A program made the translations under genes and the position numbers. A stretch of 64,000 bases of DNA from Flavobacterium sp. 270 (GTDB lineage: Bacteria; Bacteroidota; Bacteroidia; Flavobacteriales; Flavobacteriaceae), in NCBI RefSeq assembly GCF_004368785.1, contig NZ_SODM01000005.1, positions 372,001-436,000 of the forward strand, written 5' to 3'. Below, one piece after another: positions 9,050 to 17,183 of this stretch. A model generated the notes under the pieces. It was not told where the DNA came from, did not search any database, and worked only from the letters and a program-made list of their open reading frames with translations. Position 1 is the first letter of the stretch. Each line of letters opens with the position of its first letter.

Positions 9050-10075
9050 TTAATCGTTAAAGTAAAAGCCGTTTGGTCCTAAACCAACTGCTAATTCTTT
9101 TTCTAATGTTCCGCTTAAGTTGTATAGAAAAACTTTACTGTCTGTACCAAAATCACCTCCATCAGCAAGATAAATACGATTATTATTTACGGCAAACCCA
9201 TAAACATAACCAGGAAGTGTAGAAGTTAAAATTGGAGTAGTTGATGCAGCTGTCGCTGAAGTAGCAACTGAATAAACTGAATTTCCTACTGTATAATAAG
9301 CTTTATCATTGTAAATGTCTAAAAATCCAGCTCCGTCTAATGCAGCAGGAAATGCAATTTTAGAGATTAATTTATCTGATAATCTAAGTTTTATAATTTC
9401 GCTTCTATCATTGCCAGGAGCTCTTAAAATATATAAAATACCATTTGCTTCTTCTATACCATCTGCACTTGGACCGATATCTATTGGGGTGTCTAATTTT
9501 TTCGTAGCAATATCAACAATCAATAATTTGCTATTACTAAAAGGTTCTGTAATGTATAATTTTCCGTTTTGTTGAACTATTCGGTTAGCTGTTGCATTTA
9601 AGTCAATTTTAGATTCAAAAGCGTTCGTTTTTAAGTCAATTATAGCAACATAATCATCTGTACTGCTTTCAAAAGTATTTGCATTAGTTACATAAGCCTT
9701 TCCGTCTTTTACAACACCGTATCTTGGGTTTACAAGTCCAGTTTCTACTTTTGCAATTAATTTAAAAGTATATCTGTTTACTACATCAATAACATTTGAA
9801 CCACCAGAAATAATATAAGCATTGTCGCCATCAAAAAAGATATTTTGTAAATATCCACCAGGCAAATCGTTGTTATTAGCCGTTCCGTAAGCATCTTTTG
9901 TAAATGTTGATAAATCATCACTTGAAAAAGAAACTGTTCCTTTAGCTTTGCTTCCTTCATTCAAAACAAAAAAACCATTGTCATAAACCCCTTTTGGGTC
10001 ATTATCATCATCATTAGAACAAGAAACGAAAAAAGAAACACTAATTGCTACAAGAAGCAGTTTGGTTAATTTCAT
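9050..10075 (-). CDS. BtuG-like surface beta-propeller lipoprotein (DUF5074/YncE-like)
   Basis: 341 residues with a lipoprotein signal (VSFFVSC, Cys19) followed by SNDDDND, which resembles the acidic signal that sends lipoproteins to the cell surface in Bacteroidota. The rest is repeated short beta blades (YGVVKDGKAYVTNAN, RIVQQNGKLYITEPFSNSK, FAVNNNRIYLADGGDFGTDS), typical of YncE/DUF5074 propellers. In Bacteroides, propellers of this kind encoded beside btuB (BtuG) bind B12 with extreme affinity and cap the BtuB barrel. Here the gene lies 4 bases after btuB and under the same cobalamin riboswitch, so a BtuG role is likely, though inferred from context. Confidence 0.82.
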   Translation of the reverse strand: MKLTKLLLVAISVSFFVSCSNDDDNDPKGVYDNGFFVLNEGSKAKGTVSFSSDDLSTFTKDAYGTANNNDLPGGYLQNIFFDGDNAYIISGGSNVIDVVNRYTFKLIAKVETGLVNPRYGVVKDGKAYVTNANTFESSTDDYVAIIDLKTNAFESKIDLNATANRIVQQNGKLYITEPFSNSKLLIVDIATKKLDTPIDIGPSADGIEEANGILYILRAPGNDRSEIIKLRLSDKLISKIAFPAALDGAGFLDIYNDKAYYTVGNSVYSVATSATAASTTPILTSTLPGYVYGFAVNNNRIYLADGGDFGTDSKVFLYNLSGTLEKELAVGLGPNGFYFND

Positions 10076-10079
10076 AATA

Positions 10080-11933
10080 TTAAAATTTTAAGGTTAAATA
10101 CATATTAAAGTTGCGACCCGGCATAGGTCTGTCTTCCAGACTTTCGTAATCTTTATTCAAAAGATTCAGAACTTTAAAACCAAGTTTGAAAGAGTCTAAA
10201 AATTTAAAATCATAATCGATTCCAAGATTAGAAATCATATAATCATTAATAATTTCGTCTGGATTATTATCGGCTCTGGTGTAAACAAAACCATTATATA
10301 AAAACTGATAATAAGCAGAAATTCTATTTCTAGAATACGAAACAGCTCCCGTAACTTTGTTGTAAGGAACATAAAAAAGCTGTTTTTTAGTTTCTTCATT
10401 TTTTGAAGCCGTATAAGCATAAGAAGCATTTACAGTCAAATAATTTTTACCAAATTGTTTCTTCCAGCTCAATAAAGTTTCAGTTCCGTAACTGTTTACT
10501 TTATCTGTATTTAGAGGTGACCAGATACCGCCCTGACCCGGAACCCACTGTAGCAAATCTTTTATTTTGATGTAATAAAATGTCTGCGTAAGGGAGATGT
10601 TTTTGAATGTAAAAACGTTTCCAATTTCCGCCTGATAAGAACTTTCTGGTTTTAAATCCGGATTACCGCCCTGATCCCAATACAAATCATTATAAGTTGG
10701 AATTCTGAAATTTCGTGACAAATTCAATTTAAAATTGTACAATTTGCTAACCTGATAAGAAGATCCAAAAGAGAATAAAACTGGAGAATCGTAATTGTCT
10801 GTAAATTCTTTTCTAACGCCAAATTCATTTTTCCAATTGACATTAAAATCTTGTTTTACAAGTAAAGATGCCGAACTAATTTCGCGAACGTGGTCTCCAA
10901 AACTTGTTCCGTAACCTTTCGTTCTATTATAATCTACAATACCATCTATTTGTGTAGATTTAAAAAGCGTGTAGCCTAAATCAAGTTTTGTAGTTAAGCT
11001 TTCCGTTTTTCCATAAGAAAAAGTATCTAGTGCATTATCTTCAAAATATTGATAGTTTTCTGTTATAAATGCGGTTTTAAAATTGGTTTTAAATTTTCCG
11101 AAATCACCGTCATATTCCAGCAAGTTTCTGTTAAAACCGTTTACATATTTACTTTTAGTTTCAGTTTCTGTAAGTAAAGAAGTGTTTCTATCAGTATTAG
11201 AAGTCTGACTGTATAATTTTAAACTGTTTTTAGCATCAAATTTATAACCCAGATTAGCACTCATCGTTATAATATCGTATTGCCCGTTTTGGTTCCAACG
11301 CTGTTCACCGCGCCAGGTATATCGGTTTAAATACTTATAATCATTGGTCGAACTGTTTTTAGAAAACCCAATTTGAGCGCTCCATTTTTCGTTTGAAATA
11401 TTGGTTTTATAATTAATTCCGATCGTATTAAAGCTTCCGTAATCTAATTGCAAAGTATTTTCAAATCGCTTATAAAAGCTCAAATCTGTATTTAAATGGA
11501 CAGTTCCTCCAATAGCACCGCTTCCGTAAATTATACCACCGCCACCGGCTTTTATGCTCACAGAGTTATAGTCAGAGCCCGCAATAGTATTAAAATCGGT
11601 ACTTCCGTTCATTTGAGAATTGATATTAATACCATTCCAAATTACAGCGGTCTGAGACGAAGTAGTTCCTCTAAAAGAAACCGTAGAAAGCATACCGCGT
11701 CCGTATTCCTTAAAATAAAGCGTAGAATTAAAATTTAATAAATCCGTAAGTAAAGCTTCGTTTTTATTAATGACAGAATCATTAAGTTTTAAAACCGACT
11801 GCGAATTGGAGAATTTTTTAAGATTGGCATCAGAAACCACAACTTCTTTAAGACTTGTAATAGAATCCTGCTGCGCCGAAATAATCTGGCACAACAATAG
11901 AAAACAAAATGCAAAACGTTTTTTTAAAGTCAT
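10080..11933 (-). CDS. btuB: TonB-dependent outer-membrane cobalamin receptor
   Basis: 617 residues with a Sec signal (cleavage near ISAQ, residue 20), a plug domain with LKEVVVSDANLKK, FRGTTSSQTAVIWNGININS and GSGAIGGTVHLNTD, and a 22-strand-type barrel ending in LNLLNKDYESLEDRPMPGRN and a terminal aromatic-rich strand (MYLTLKF). It imports B12 or cobinamide across the outer membrane with TonB energy. The assignment to cobalamin comes from the riboswitch directly upstream and the BtuG-like partner downstream; the size is normal for BtuB (about 600). Confidence 0.93.
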   Translation of the reverse strand: MTLKKRFAFCFLLLCQIISAQQDSITSLKEVVVSDANLKKFSNSQSVLKLNDSVINKNEALLTDLLNFNSTLYFKEYGRGMLSTVSFRGTTSSQTAVIWNGININSQMNGSTDFNTIAGSDYNSVSIKAGGGGIIYGSGAIGGTVHLNTDLSFYKRFENTLQLDYGSFNTIGINYKTNISNEKWSAQIGFSKNSSTNDYKYLNRYTWRGEQRWNQNGQYDIITMSANLGYKFDAKNSLKLYSQTSNTDRNTSLLTETETKSKYVNGFNRNLLEYDGDFGKFKTNFKTAFITENYQYFEDNALDTFSYGKTESLTTKLDLGYTLFKSTQIDGIVDYNRTKGYGTSFGDHVREISSASLLVKQDFNVNWKNEFGVRKEFTDNYDSPVLFSFGSSYQVSKLYNFKLNLSRNFRIPTYNDLYWDQGGNPDLKPESSYQAEIGNVFTFKNISLTQTFYYIKIKDLLQWVPGQGGIWSPLNTDKVNSYGTETLLSWKKQFGKNYLTVNASYAYTASKNEETKKQLFYVPYNKVTGAVSYSRNRISAYYQFLYNGFVYTRADNNPDEIINDYMISNLGIDYDFKFLDSFKLGFKVLNLLNKDYESLEDRPMPGRNFNMYLTLKF

Positions 11934-11975
11934 AATTTCTTCACTCTTTTTCCCGAGAGCTCGATATTAGTTACA

Positions 11976-12148
11976 AAGGCAGGTCTCCTGGCTTGCGTCT
12001 TGTTGTTTGCCTTCCCACCCGCCGGGGCGAGCAGTGGTTTGTAGATAACAACAAGCATTCGTTTTAGAACTTAGCTTACAGTTGCGGGTACAGCTCAAGA
12101 TTTTACTTGATTCCCTTTTAATGTGTTACGTAAATCATAACACAACCT
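11976..12148 (-). promoter_or_regulatory. cobalamin (B12) riboswitch
   Basis: Read on the minus strand, the region contains the conserved elements in order: AAAAGGGAATC, the block GCTGTACCCGCAACTGTAAG, the ACCACTGC element, GGGAAGGC and, at the 3' end, AGCCAGGAGACCTGCC. This is a full AdoCbl-class riboswitch. It sits 42 bases upstream of the btuB start. No strong intrinsic terminator lies between it and the ATG, so control is more likely by blocking translation initiation; that part is inference. Confidence 0.93.
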
Positions 12149-12159
12149 TAAATTTTGTG

Positions 12160-12191
12160 CAAAGATAAAGTTAAAATTATCTAATTATCAA
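12160..12191 (-). promoter_or_regulatory. promoter of the riboswitch-btuB-btuG transcript
   Basis: On the minus strand TATCTTTG (12167-12160) matches TAnnTTTG, with a TTG 21 bases upstream (12191-12189). Transcription would start near 12153, right at the 5' edge of the riboswitch. Confidence 0.7.
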
Positions 12192-12232
12192 ATTTGTTTT
12201 AGTTTTTGGATAAAATTGTAAACAAAAGCGAT

Positions 12233-12769
12233 TTATAATTCAATTTTAATAACCTGTCCAAAATCGACTTTATTCTGAAAAGCATGTTTTAAAGGCAATG
12301 AAGTCTGGTGGCATAAAAAACTTCTTACGACTCCTGCATGACATACAATAATGATGGGCTGATCTGTTTTTTTTGAAATTTGTTCCGATAAAAATTGACC
12401 CGTTCTTTCGTGCAGTTCAACAAAAGATTCTCCGTTTGGCACGCCAATAGATACAAAATCTTCCATCCAGGGATCAATTTCTTCGCGCGGAATATCGTTC
12501 CACTTTTTCATTTCCCAATCACCAAAATTCATTTCCATTAATCTAGGATCTTCCTGATAAGAAACTGTTTTGATTTTGCTTTGAATGTATTTTGCCAAAA
12601 TAACACATCGCTGTAACGGACTTGAAAATATAAGTGCTTCTGAAGGCAATTGTTTTACTATATTTTCAAAAATTTCATCAAAAGGTTCGGCTATTGCAAG
12701 ATCAGACTGTCCGTAACAAATGCCTTTTTCGCAGACGGTTTCGGTATGGCGGACTAGATAAATTTCCAT
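12233..12769 (-). CDS. cobC: alpha-ribazole phosphatase (histidine phosphatase family)
   Basis: 178 residues starting MEIYLVRHTETVCEKGICYG, with the RHT phosphatase motif (catalytic His8), FSSPLQRC near residue 50, GDWEMKKW in the middle, and a C-terminal CHAGVVRS with the second catalytic His. It removes the phosphate of alpha-ribazole phosphate or adenosylcobalamin phosphate in nucleotide-loop assembly. Its start overlaps the cobS 3' end by 16 bases, so the two are coupled. The family is broad; the specific role rests on the cob neighbours. Confidence 0.88.
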   Translation of the reverse strand: MEIYLVRHTETVCEKGICYGQSDLAIAEPFDEIFENIVKQLPSEALIFSSPLQRCVILAKYIQSKIKTVSYQEDPRLMEMNFGDWEMKKWNDIPREEIDPWMEDFVSIGVPNGESFVELHERTGQFLSEQISKKTDQPIIIVCHAGVVRSFLCHQTSLPLKHAFQNKVDFGQVIKIEL

Positions 12770-13545
12770 ATAAAAAGAATGCTTAAATAATATATGACTT
12801 CACAAACCTGTTGTGTTGCTCCAAGACAATCTCCCGTATAACCATCAATCCATTTTTGAAAATATCGAGCCAAAAAATATCGGGTTATAAAAACAGGAAT
12901 TAAAGCCAAAAGAAACTGATATTCAAAATAAGAAAGTGCCAGCAAAGGAATTAATCCGAAGAAAAAAGCACCTGAAATTTCTTTCCATGTATTGCTTTTT
13001 GCAATTGGTTTACTTTTGCTTGTAGCATCGTCTCGCGAATATTCGTGCGTGAAAATAATTGAAATCGCTGCCAAACGACTTAAAGCATGAGCAGAAACAA
13101 ATAGCAGAAAGATTTTTAAATAAGAATTGTTATCGGTGAAAAGCAAAATAGATTCTGATAGTAATTTGAATTTCAATAAAAAAAGCAAAACCAAGCCGAT
13201 GGCTCCATAAGCTCCAATTGCACTGTCTTTCATAATAAGCAGGATTTTTTCTTTAGTCCAGCCTCCGCCAAAACCATCGCAGACATCTGCGAAACCGTCT
13301 TCATGAAAAGCTCCGGTTGTGAGAATTGAAGCTATAATGGCTAAAATCACAGCACTTTCTGTCGATAGAAAAAGTGAAAAAATATAAAAAGCGATAAAAG
13401 AAATGGTTCCTACAATCCAGCCAATTAAAGGGAAATAACGTGTGGCTTTATTTAAATAATCGGGATGATGGGTGATGTTTTTAGGGCAAGGTATTCTGGT
13501 GTAGAACATTAAGGCAGTGAAGAAAATATGTAGTTCTTTTTTCAT
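12754..13545 (-). CDS. cobS: adenosylcobinamide-GDP ribazoletransferase
   Basis: An integral membrane enzyme joining adenosylcobinamide-GDP and alpha-ribazole (phosphate). I use the ATG giving MKKELHIFFTALMFYTRIP, the typical CobS start; the frame stays open 20 codons further upstream, but that part lies against repeat DNA. Conserved features are FFTALMFYTRIPCP, FHEDGFADVCDGFGGG (metal-binding acidic cluster), KDSAIGAYGA and a C-terminal GYTGDCLGA. It has several membrane helices and 263 residues, the normal length. It is followed by and overlaps cobC; a block of REP-like palindromes begins about 20 bases upstream. Confidence 0.94.
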   Translation of the reverse strand: MKKELHIFFTALMFYTRIPCPKNITHHPDYLNKATRYFPLIGWIVGTISFIAFYIFSLFLSTESAVILAIIASILTTGAFHEDGFADVCDGFGGGWTKEKILLIMKDSAIGAYGAIGLVLLFLLKFKLLSESILLFTDNNSYLKIFLLFVSAHALSRLAAISIIFTHEYSRDDATSKSKPIAKSNTWKEISGAFFFGLIPLLALSYFEYQFLLALIPVFITRYFLARYFQKWIDGYTGDCLGATQQVCEVIYYLSILFIWKFI

Positions 13546-13561
13546 TTTAATACTGTGTGTT

Positions 13562-13780
13562 AATTCGGCTAAAGCCAAGTTTGATTGGCTGTTTTTGACC
13601 AACATCTAAAGATGTTGGCAATTCAAACTTTAGAATTTGTATATTTTTTGAAATTTATATAGAATGCTTTGTTACTTATTTATGAAATTATTCAGGTAAA
13701 TTAATAATGTTTTTGTTGAATTGCCTCCAGATTTATCTGGAGGTCACAAAATTGACCAATAGAAGGGCTTTAGCCAAATT
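13562..13780. repeat. REP-like palindrome cluster beside a RAYT gene
   Basis: Four palindromes: GGCTAAAGCC (13567-13576), CCAACATCTAAAGATGTTGG (13599-13618), CCTCCAGATTTATCTGGAGG (13724-13743) and GGCTTTAGCC (13766-13775). The outer two are inverted copies of each other, and short flanking words such as TTGACCAA recur. They fill the gap between cobS and the transposase gene. Such palindromes are the usual substrates and partners of REP-associated tyrosine transposases. Confidence 0.85.
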
Positions 13781-14221
13781 CTAATTATAGATTATTTTTT
13801 TGAAACCAAATTTGCTGATAATTTCATCATATTCTTCTTGAAATGTTTTTTTCTTATGATGAGATTCTTGATTTTTAATATAATCTCTCACCTTATCAAC
13901 AACAGATTCCGAAACAGAAACAGCAAAATATTCATCTTGCCATTCAAATTTTTGCTTAGTTAATTGGTTTTTATTAATCCAAAATGAAGATTCTCCTTTG
14001 AGTAACTGCATGATTTTTTGAATACTTTGATTGACACCCAAAGAAATTAAGCAATGACAATGATCTGAGTATCCATTTATAAAATCAACATAAATTCCTT
14101 TTTCTTTGGCATTTTGACTTATATGATTCCAGACTTTTTCTCTTAATTCTGGAGTGTCTAAATAAGGAAATCTATTTTTAGTACTCCAAACAAAATGAAT
14201 ATAAACTTTAATTAAAGGCAT
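13781..14221 (-). mobile_element. REP-associated tyrosine transposase (RAYT, Y1/HUH family)
   Basis: 146 residues starting MPLIKVYIHFVWSTKNRFPY, with the HUH pair in GYSDHCHCLISLG (about residues 50-62), LLKGESSFWINKN, and VDKVRDYIKNQESHH near the C-terminus, where the catalytic Tyr is expected. These are the features of single-domain Y1 transposases of the RAYT/IS200 kind. It is full length and apparently intact. Only 20 bases separate its start from the end of bluB-cobT, so there is no room for an IS200 left end; palindromes lie only on the downstream side. This fits a RAYT with its REPs better than a complete insertion sequence. Confidence 0.9.
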
Positions 14222-14241
14222 AAATAATAAAATGTAAATGT

Positions 14242-15921
14242 TTACTTCCTGCTAACCCCAGCACTTTCAAAACTTGCCATTTCATTCAAAAAAGCTGTGG
14301 CTGATTTCAAAATAGGCAATGCAATAGCACAGCCCGTTCCTTCGCCCAAGCGCAAATCTAAATTTAAAATTGGTTTTGCATCCAGATAATTTAATAATTT
14401 TTGATGCGCTTGTTCAGCCGAAACATGACAAAAAACAGCATTTTGCTTAATATCAGGATTTATTTTTGAAGCAATTAGAAAAGCAGTACTGCAAATAAAA
14501 CCATCAACCAAAATCAGCATTTTTTGCTCGTAAGCCGATAACATTGCGCCAGCCATCTGCATAATTTCAAAACCTCCAAAATAGGCCAGTTGCTGTGTCA
14601 ATTCGGCTTGACCGGAATAATTTTCGATAGCTTTTTTTAGTATGTTTTGTTTCTGAATTAATTTTTCATCTTCAACACCAGTTCCTTTTCCGACACATTC
14701 TTCAATAGGAAAACCGGTTAAAAGACTCATTAATACAGAAGCTGTAGAAGTATTTCCAATTCCCATTTCGCCAAAACCAATGCAGTTACAATCTGTTTTT
14801 ACAATATTTTCTACAATCGATTTTCCTTTATCAAAACACAATCGAAGTTCTGTTTCGCTCATTGCCGGCAAGTGTAAAAAAGACTGCGTTGCTTTGGCGA
14901 TTTTGGTATTAATTAATTTCGCATTTGTTGGGAAATCATAATTTACACCAGCATCTACAATTGATAATGCAATATCATTTTGCTTGCAGAAAATATTTAT
15001 AGCGGCGCCGCCTTCAAGAAAATTATTGACCATTTGTCGTGTAACATCTTGCGGATAAGCACTCACGCCATGATTGGCAATTCCGTGATCTGCTGCAAAG
15101 ACAACAATATTCGGATTTTTTATTTTTGGATTTAAAGTTTCAAAAACACTTCCCATCTGAAAAGCTAAAGATTCTAAAATGCCTAAAGAACCAATTGGTT
15201 TAGTTTTAGAATCAATTTTTTCTTGTAAAAGTTTTTTGAAATCGCTTTTGTTTTCTTTTTCAGATTGAGAATTAAACTGAAGATTAGAAACTTCACTTTC
15301 AATAATATTTTTGATTTCTTTACAATCCGGAGATTCCGATTTTTGTTTCCAGTTTAACTGTTGCAACATCGGCTGATTATCATAATTAGTAGCAGGTTTT
15401 CCGATGCAGAAATAACCAAGAGGTTCGATATTTTCTGGCAGATCAATTATTTTTTTAAACTGATAATAATTTAAAATCGAAACCCAGCCCATTCCGTAAC
15501 CTTGTTCAGTAAGCGAAAGCCAAATATTCTGCGCCGCACAAACCGAGCTAAATTTTACCGCTTCGTTACTGCCAACAGTCCCGATCGTAAATTGATTTAA
15601 AACAGAACGATCGTAAGCAATAATAAGTCCAATTGGTGCTTCTTCAATCGCTTCAAGTTTTAGCGATTTATAATGTTGTTTTTGTTCTGGATTATCGGTC
15701 AGCGATGCAGCTTTATCGTTATACTCTAAAAAAAGATTTTTGATAGCACTTTTAACTTCTGCCGATTTAATGATGTAATATTTAGTAGCATCTGTAAGCC
15801 CAACCGATGGTGCCCAATGACCTGCCTGCAAAGCTTTCTGAATTACGTCTTCTGGAACTTCATCTGTTGTAAAATGTCGGGTATCACGGCGTGATTTTAA
15901 AATATCATCTAAATAACTCAT
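14242..15921 (-). CDS. bluB-cobT: fused 5,6-dimethylbenzimidazole synthase (BluB) and nicotinate-nucleotide:DMB phosphoribosyltransferase (CobT)
   Basis: 559 residues. The N-terminal part (about 1-200) is BluB, a flavin-destroying nitroreductase-fold enzyme: SRRDTRHFTTDEVPEDVI, AGHWAPSVGLTDATKYYII and QNIWLSLTEQGYGMGWVSIL. The C-terminal part (about 220-550) is CobT: SKTKPIGSLGILESLAFQMG, VFAADHGIANHGVSAYPQDV, GGAAINIFCKQN, IGFGEMGIGNTSTASVLMSL and DLRLGEGTGCAIALP with the catalytic Glu. The fusion makes DMB and activates it to alpha-ribazole phosphate in one polypeptide. It lies between cobU and the RAYT gene, in the same direction as cobS and cobC. Confidence 0.93.
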   Translation of the reverse strand: MSYLDDILKSRRDTRHFTTDEVPEDVIQKALQAGHWAPSVGLTDATKYYIIKSAEVKSAIKNLFLEYNDKAASLTDNPEQKQHYKSLKLEAIEEAPIGLIIAYDRSVLNQFTIGTVGSNEAVKFSSVCAAQNIWLSLTEQGYGMGWVSILNYYQFKKIIDLPENIEPLGYFCIGKPATNYDNQPMLQQLNWKQKSESPDCKEIKNIIESEVSNLQFNSQSEKENKSDFKKLLQEKIDSKTKPIGSLGILESLAFQMGSVFETLNPKIKNPNIVVFAADHGIANHGVSAYPQDVTRQMVNNFLEGGAAINIFCKQNDIALSIVDAGVNYDFPTNAKLINTKIAKATQSFLHLPAMSETELRLCFDKGKSIVENIVKTDCNCIGFGEMGIGNTSTASVLMSLLTGFPIEECVGKGTGVEDEKLIQKQNILKKAIENYSGQAELTQQLAYFGGFEIMQMAGAMLSAYEQKMLILVDGFICSTAFLIASKINPDIKQNAVFCHVSAEQAHQKLLNYLDAKPILNLDLRLGEGTGCAIALPILKSATAFLNEMASFESAGVSRK

Positions 15922-15952
15922 TTGATAAAATTACAATATTTAATTCGAAATG

Positions 15953-16016
15953 AAATTCCAAAAAATAAATTCCAAATTCCAAAACGGTTACAATCTTGGA
16001 ATTTGGAATTTAAAAA
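15953..16016. repeat. inverted AATTCCAAATTCC-type repeat
   Basis: AAATTCCAAATTCCAA on the left and TTGGAATTTGGAATTT on the right flank a short spacer between bluB-cobT and cobU. The same word pattern returns at 34945, 44150, 52438-52556 and 57060, so it is a dispersed intergenic repeat. Confidence 0.7.
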
Positions 16017-16034
16017 AATTGACATTGAATTTTT

Positions 16035-16544
16035 CTATCCCTTTATTTTAACCGGAATTCCGGATACCATTAATATAACTTCATCGGCTTTTGATGCCAA
16101 ATACTGATTCATCCAGCCTTGCAGTTCGGTGAATTTTCTGCCGATATGAGTTTCGGCATGAACGCCCATTCCAATTTCATTGGTAACAATTATTAAAGTC
16201 GCGTCTGGATGATTTGCTATTTTTTCGAATTCAGCTTTTGCTCCTTCCAAAGACAATTCTACATCATTCTTAGTATCAATAAAAAAGTTGGTCAGCCAAA
16301 GCGTAACACAATCAATCAAAGCTACTTTTTCGGTAAAATCAATTTCACTTAGATGTTTTTCTTTTTCAATATTGGTCCAGCGTTCGTCACGTTCGCTTTG
16401 GTGTCTGTCAATTCTATTCTGGAAATCTTCGTCCCATTTTCTGGCTGTAGCTACATAGATTGGCGCATCAGAAAAACGTAATGCTAAATTTTGAGCGTAA
16501 CTGCTTTTGCCAGATCGTTCGCCTCCGGTAATTAGGTAAATCAT
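16035..16544 (-). CDS. cobU: adenosylcobinamide kinase / adenosylcobinamide-phosphate guanylyltransferase
   Basis: 169 residues starting MIYLITGGERSGKSSYAQN, with the P-loop GGERSGKSS at 7-15, the conserved YVATARKWDEDFQNRIDRHQ block containing the guanylylated His, LIDCVTLWLTNFF and VTNEIGMGVHAE. It phosphorylates adenosylcobinamide and attaches GMP, preparing it for CobS. Length is normal. It is upstream of bluB-cobT on the same strand with 113 bases between. No second riboswitch is seen upstream. Confidence 0.95.
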   Translation of the reverse strand: MIYLITGGERSGKSSYAQNLALRFSDAPIYVATARKWDEDFQNRIDRHQSERDERWTNIEKEKHLSEIDFTEKVALIDCVTLWLTNFFIDTKNDVELSLEGAKAEFEKIANHPDATLIIVTNEIGMGVHAETHIGRKFTELQGWMNQYLASKADEVILMVSGIPVKIKG

Positions 16545-16551
16545 TTTTTTT

Positions 16552-16650
16552 TGAATTATGAATTATATGAGTTATAAGTTATGGATTATAAGTTAAGAAT
16601 TATTATTAGTTACCGTAAAGTTTATAACTCATAATTAATAACTCATAATG
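16552..16650. repeat. GAGTTATAAGTTA-type inverted repeat
   Basis: ATGAGTTATAA on the left and TTATAACTCAT on the right, with degenerate copies between, fill the gap upstream of cobU. The same word family forms a tandem array at 20844-20940. No promoter consensus could be found inside it. Confidence 0.65.
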
Positions 16651-16651
16651 T

Positions 16652-17014
16652 CTAATAAGGACAATGTCTGCAGTCATTTTCACAACAGTTACCTCGTTTT
16701 AAATGAAACCAGGTTGTAAAGACACAATTGCCGTCATCAAGATAATAATCGATATCTTCAATTAATTTTGGAGTTTTGGGTAAAGATATGGCTTTATTCT
16801 GAAGTGCTTTTATAGGAGTCATCGTTTCTACATAAGCGTCGATTTTATCCACGCAGGCTTCTTTAAAGCAAATAGGGCAAAGGCAGTCACCGCCTTCAGA
16901 AAGATTAAATATAGGAGGGAAGTCATTGCACCAGCATTTATTTTCAACAGAAATATCTCCGCAGCTAAAAGCCGATTCACAGCCAGAGCAGATTTTGGTT
17001 TTTGTGGTATTCAT
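16652..17014 (-). CDS. cysteine-rich CWC / DUF5522 protein
   Basis: 120 residues with two Cys-rich modules. The first has CSGCESAFSC (9-18), CWC at 27-29 and CLCPICFKEAC (44-54), as in the Cys-rich CWC family. The second ends in FHLKRGNCCENDCRHCPY, the DUF5522 signature. Both modules look metal-binding, but their function is unknown. It sits inside the B12 locus upstream of cobU on the same strand; a role in B12 metabolism is possible only by position. Confidence 0.8.
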   Translation of the reverse strand: MNTTKTKICSGCESAFSCGDISVENKCWCNDFPPIFNLSEGGDCLCPICFKEACVDKIDAYVETMTPIKALQNKAISLPKTPKLIEDIDYYLDDGNCVFTTWFHLKRGNCCENDCRHCPY

Positions 17015-17081
17015 TTTTTAAATGATATTGTTTGTTGATTTTTGTAAGAATAAAATTAAACAAAAAAATTAGAAATTGGTT

Positions 17082-17089
17082 TACCTTTG
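17082..17089 (+). promoter_or_regulatory. -7 element upstream of the B12 ABC importer
   Basis: TACCTTTG matches TAnnTTTG exactly. No well-spaced TTG is seen. It would give a leader of roughly 88 nt before the binding-protein gene. No cobalamin riboswitch is visible in this leader. Confidence 0.5.
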
Positions 17090-17183
17090 TCATTATTCAA
17101 AAAAATAATTACATAGTAAAAATTCAAAGAATCAAAAATAATACCGCATATTCTTAAATAACAGAAACAACATAATCTACTAT

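Noticed and set aside
13546..13605. A longer N-terminus for cobS starting at 13605.
   Set aside because: The extra 20 codons lie against a REP-like palindrome and lack similarity to CobS; the ATG at 13545 gives the normal CobS start.
13781..14221. A complete IS200-type insertion sequence.
   Set aside because: Only 20 bases separate the transposase start from the neighbouring cob gene, leaving no room for a left end; a RAYT with REPs fits better.
17015..17183. A second cobalamin riboswitch upstream of the ABC importer.
   Set aside because: None of the conserved riboswitch blocks is present; only a -7 promoter element is seen.
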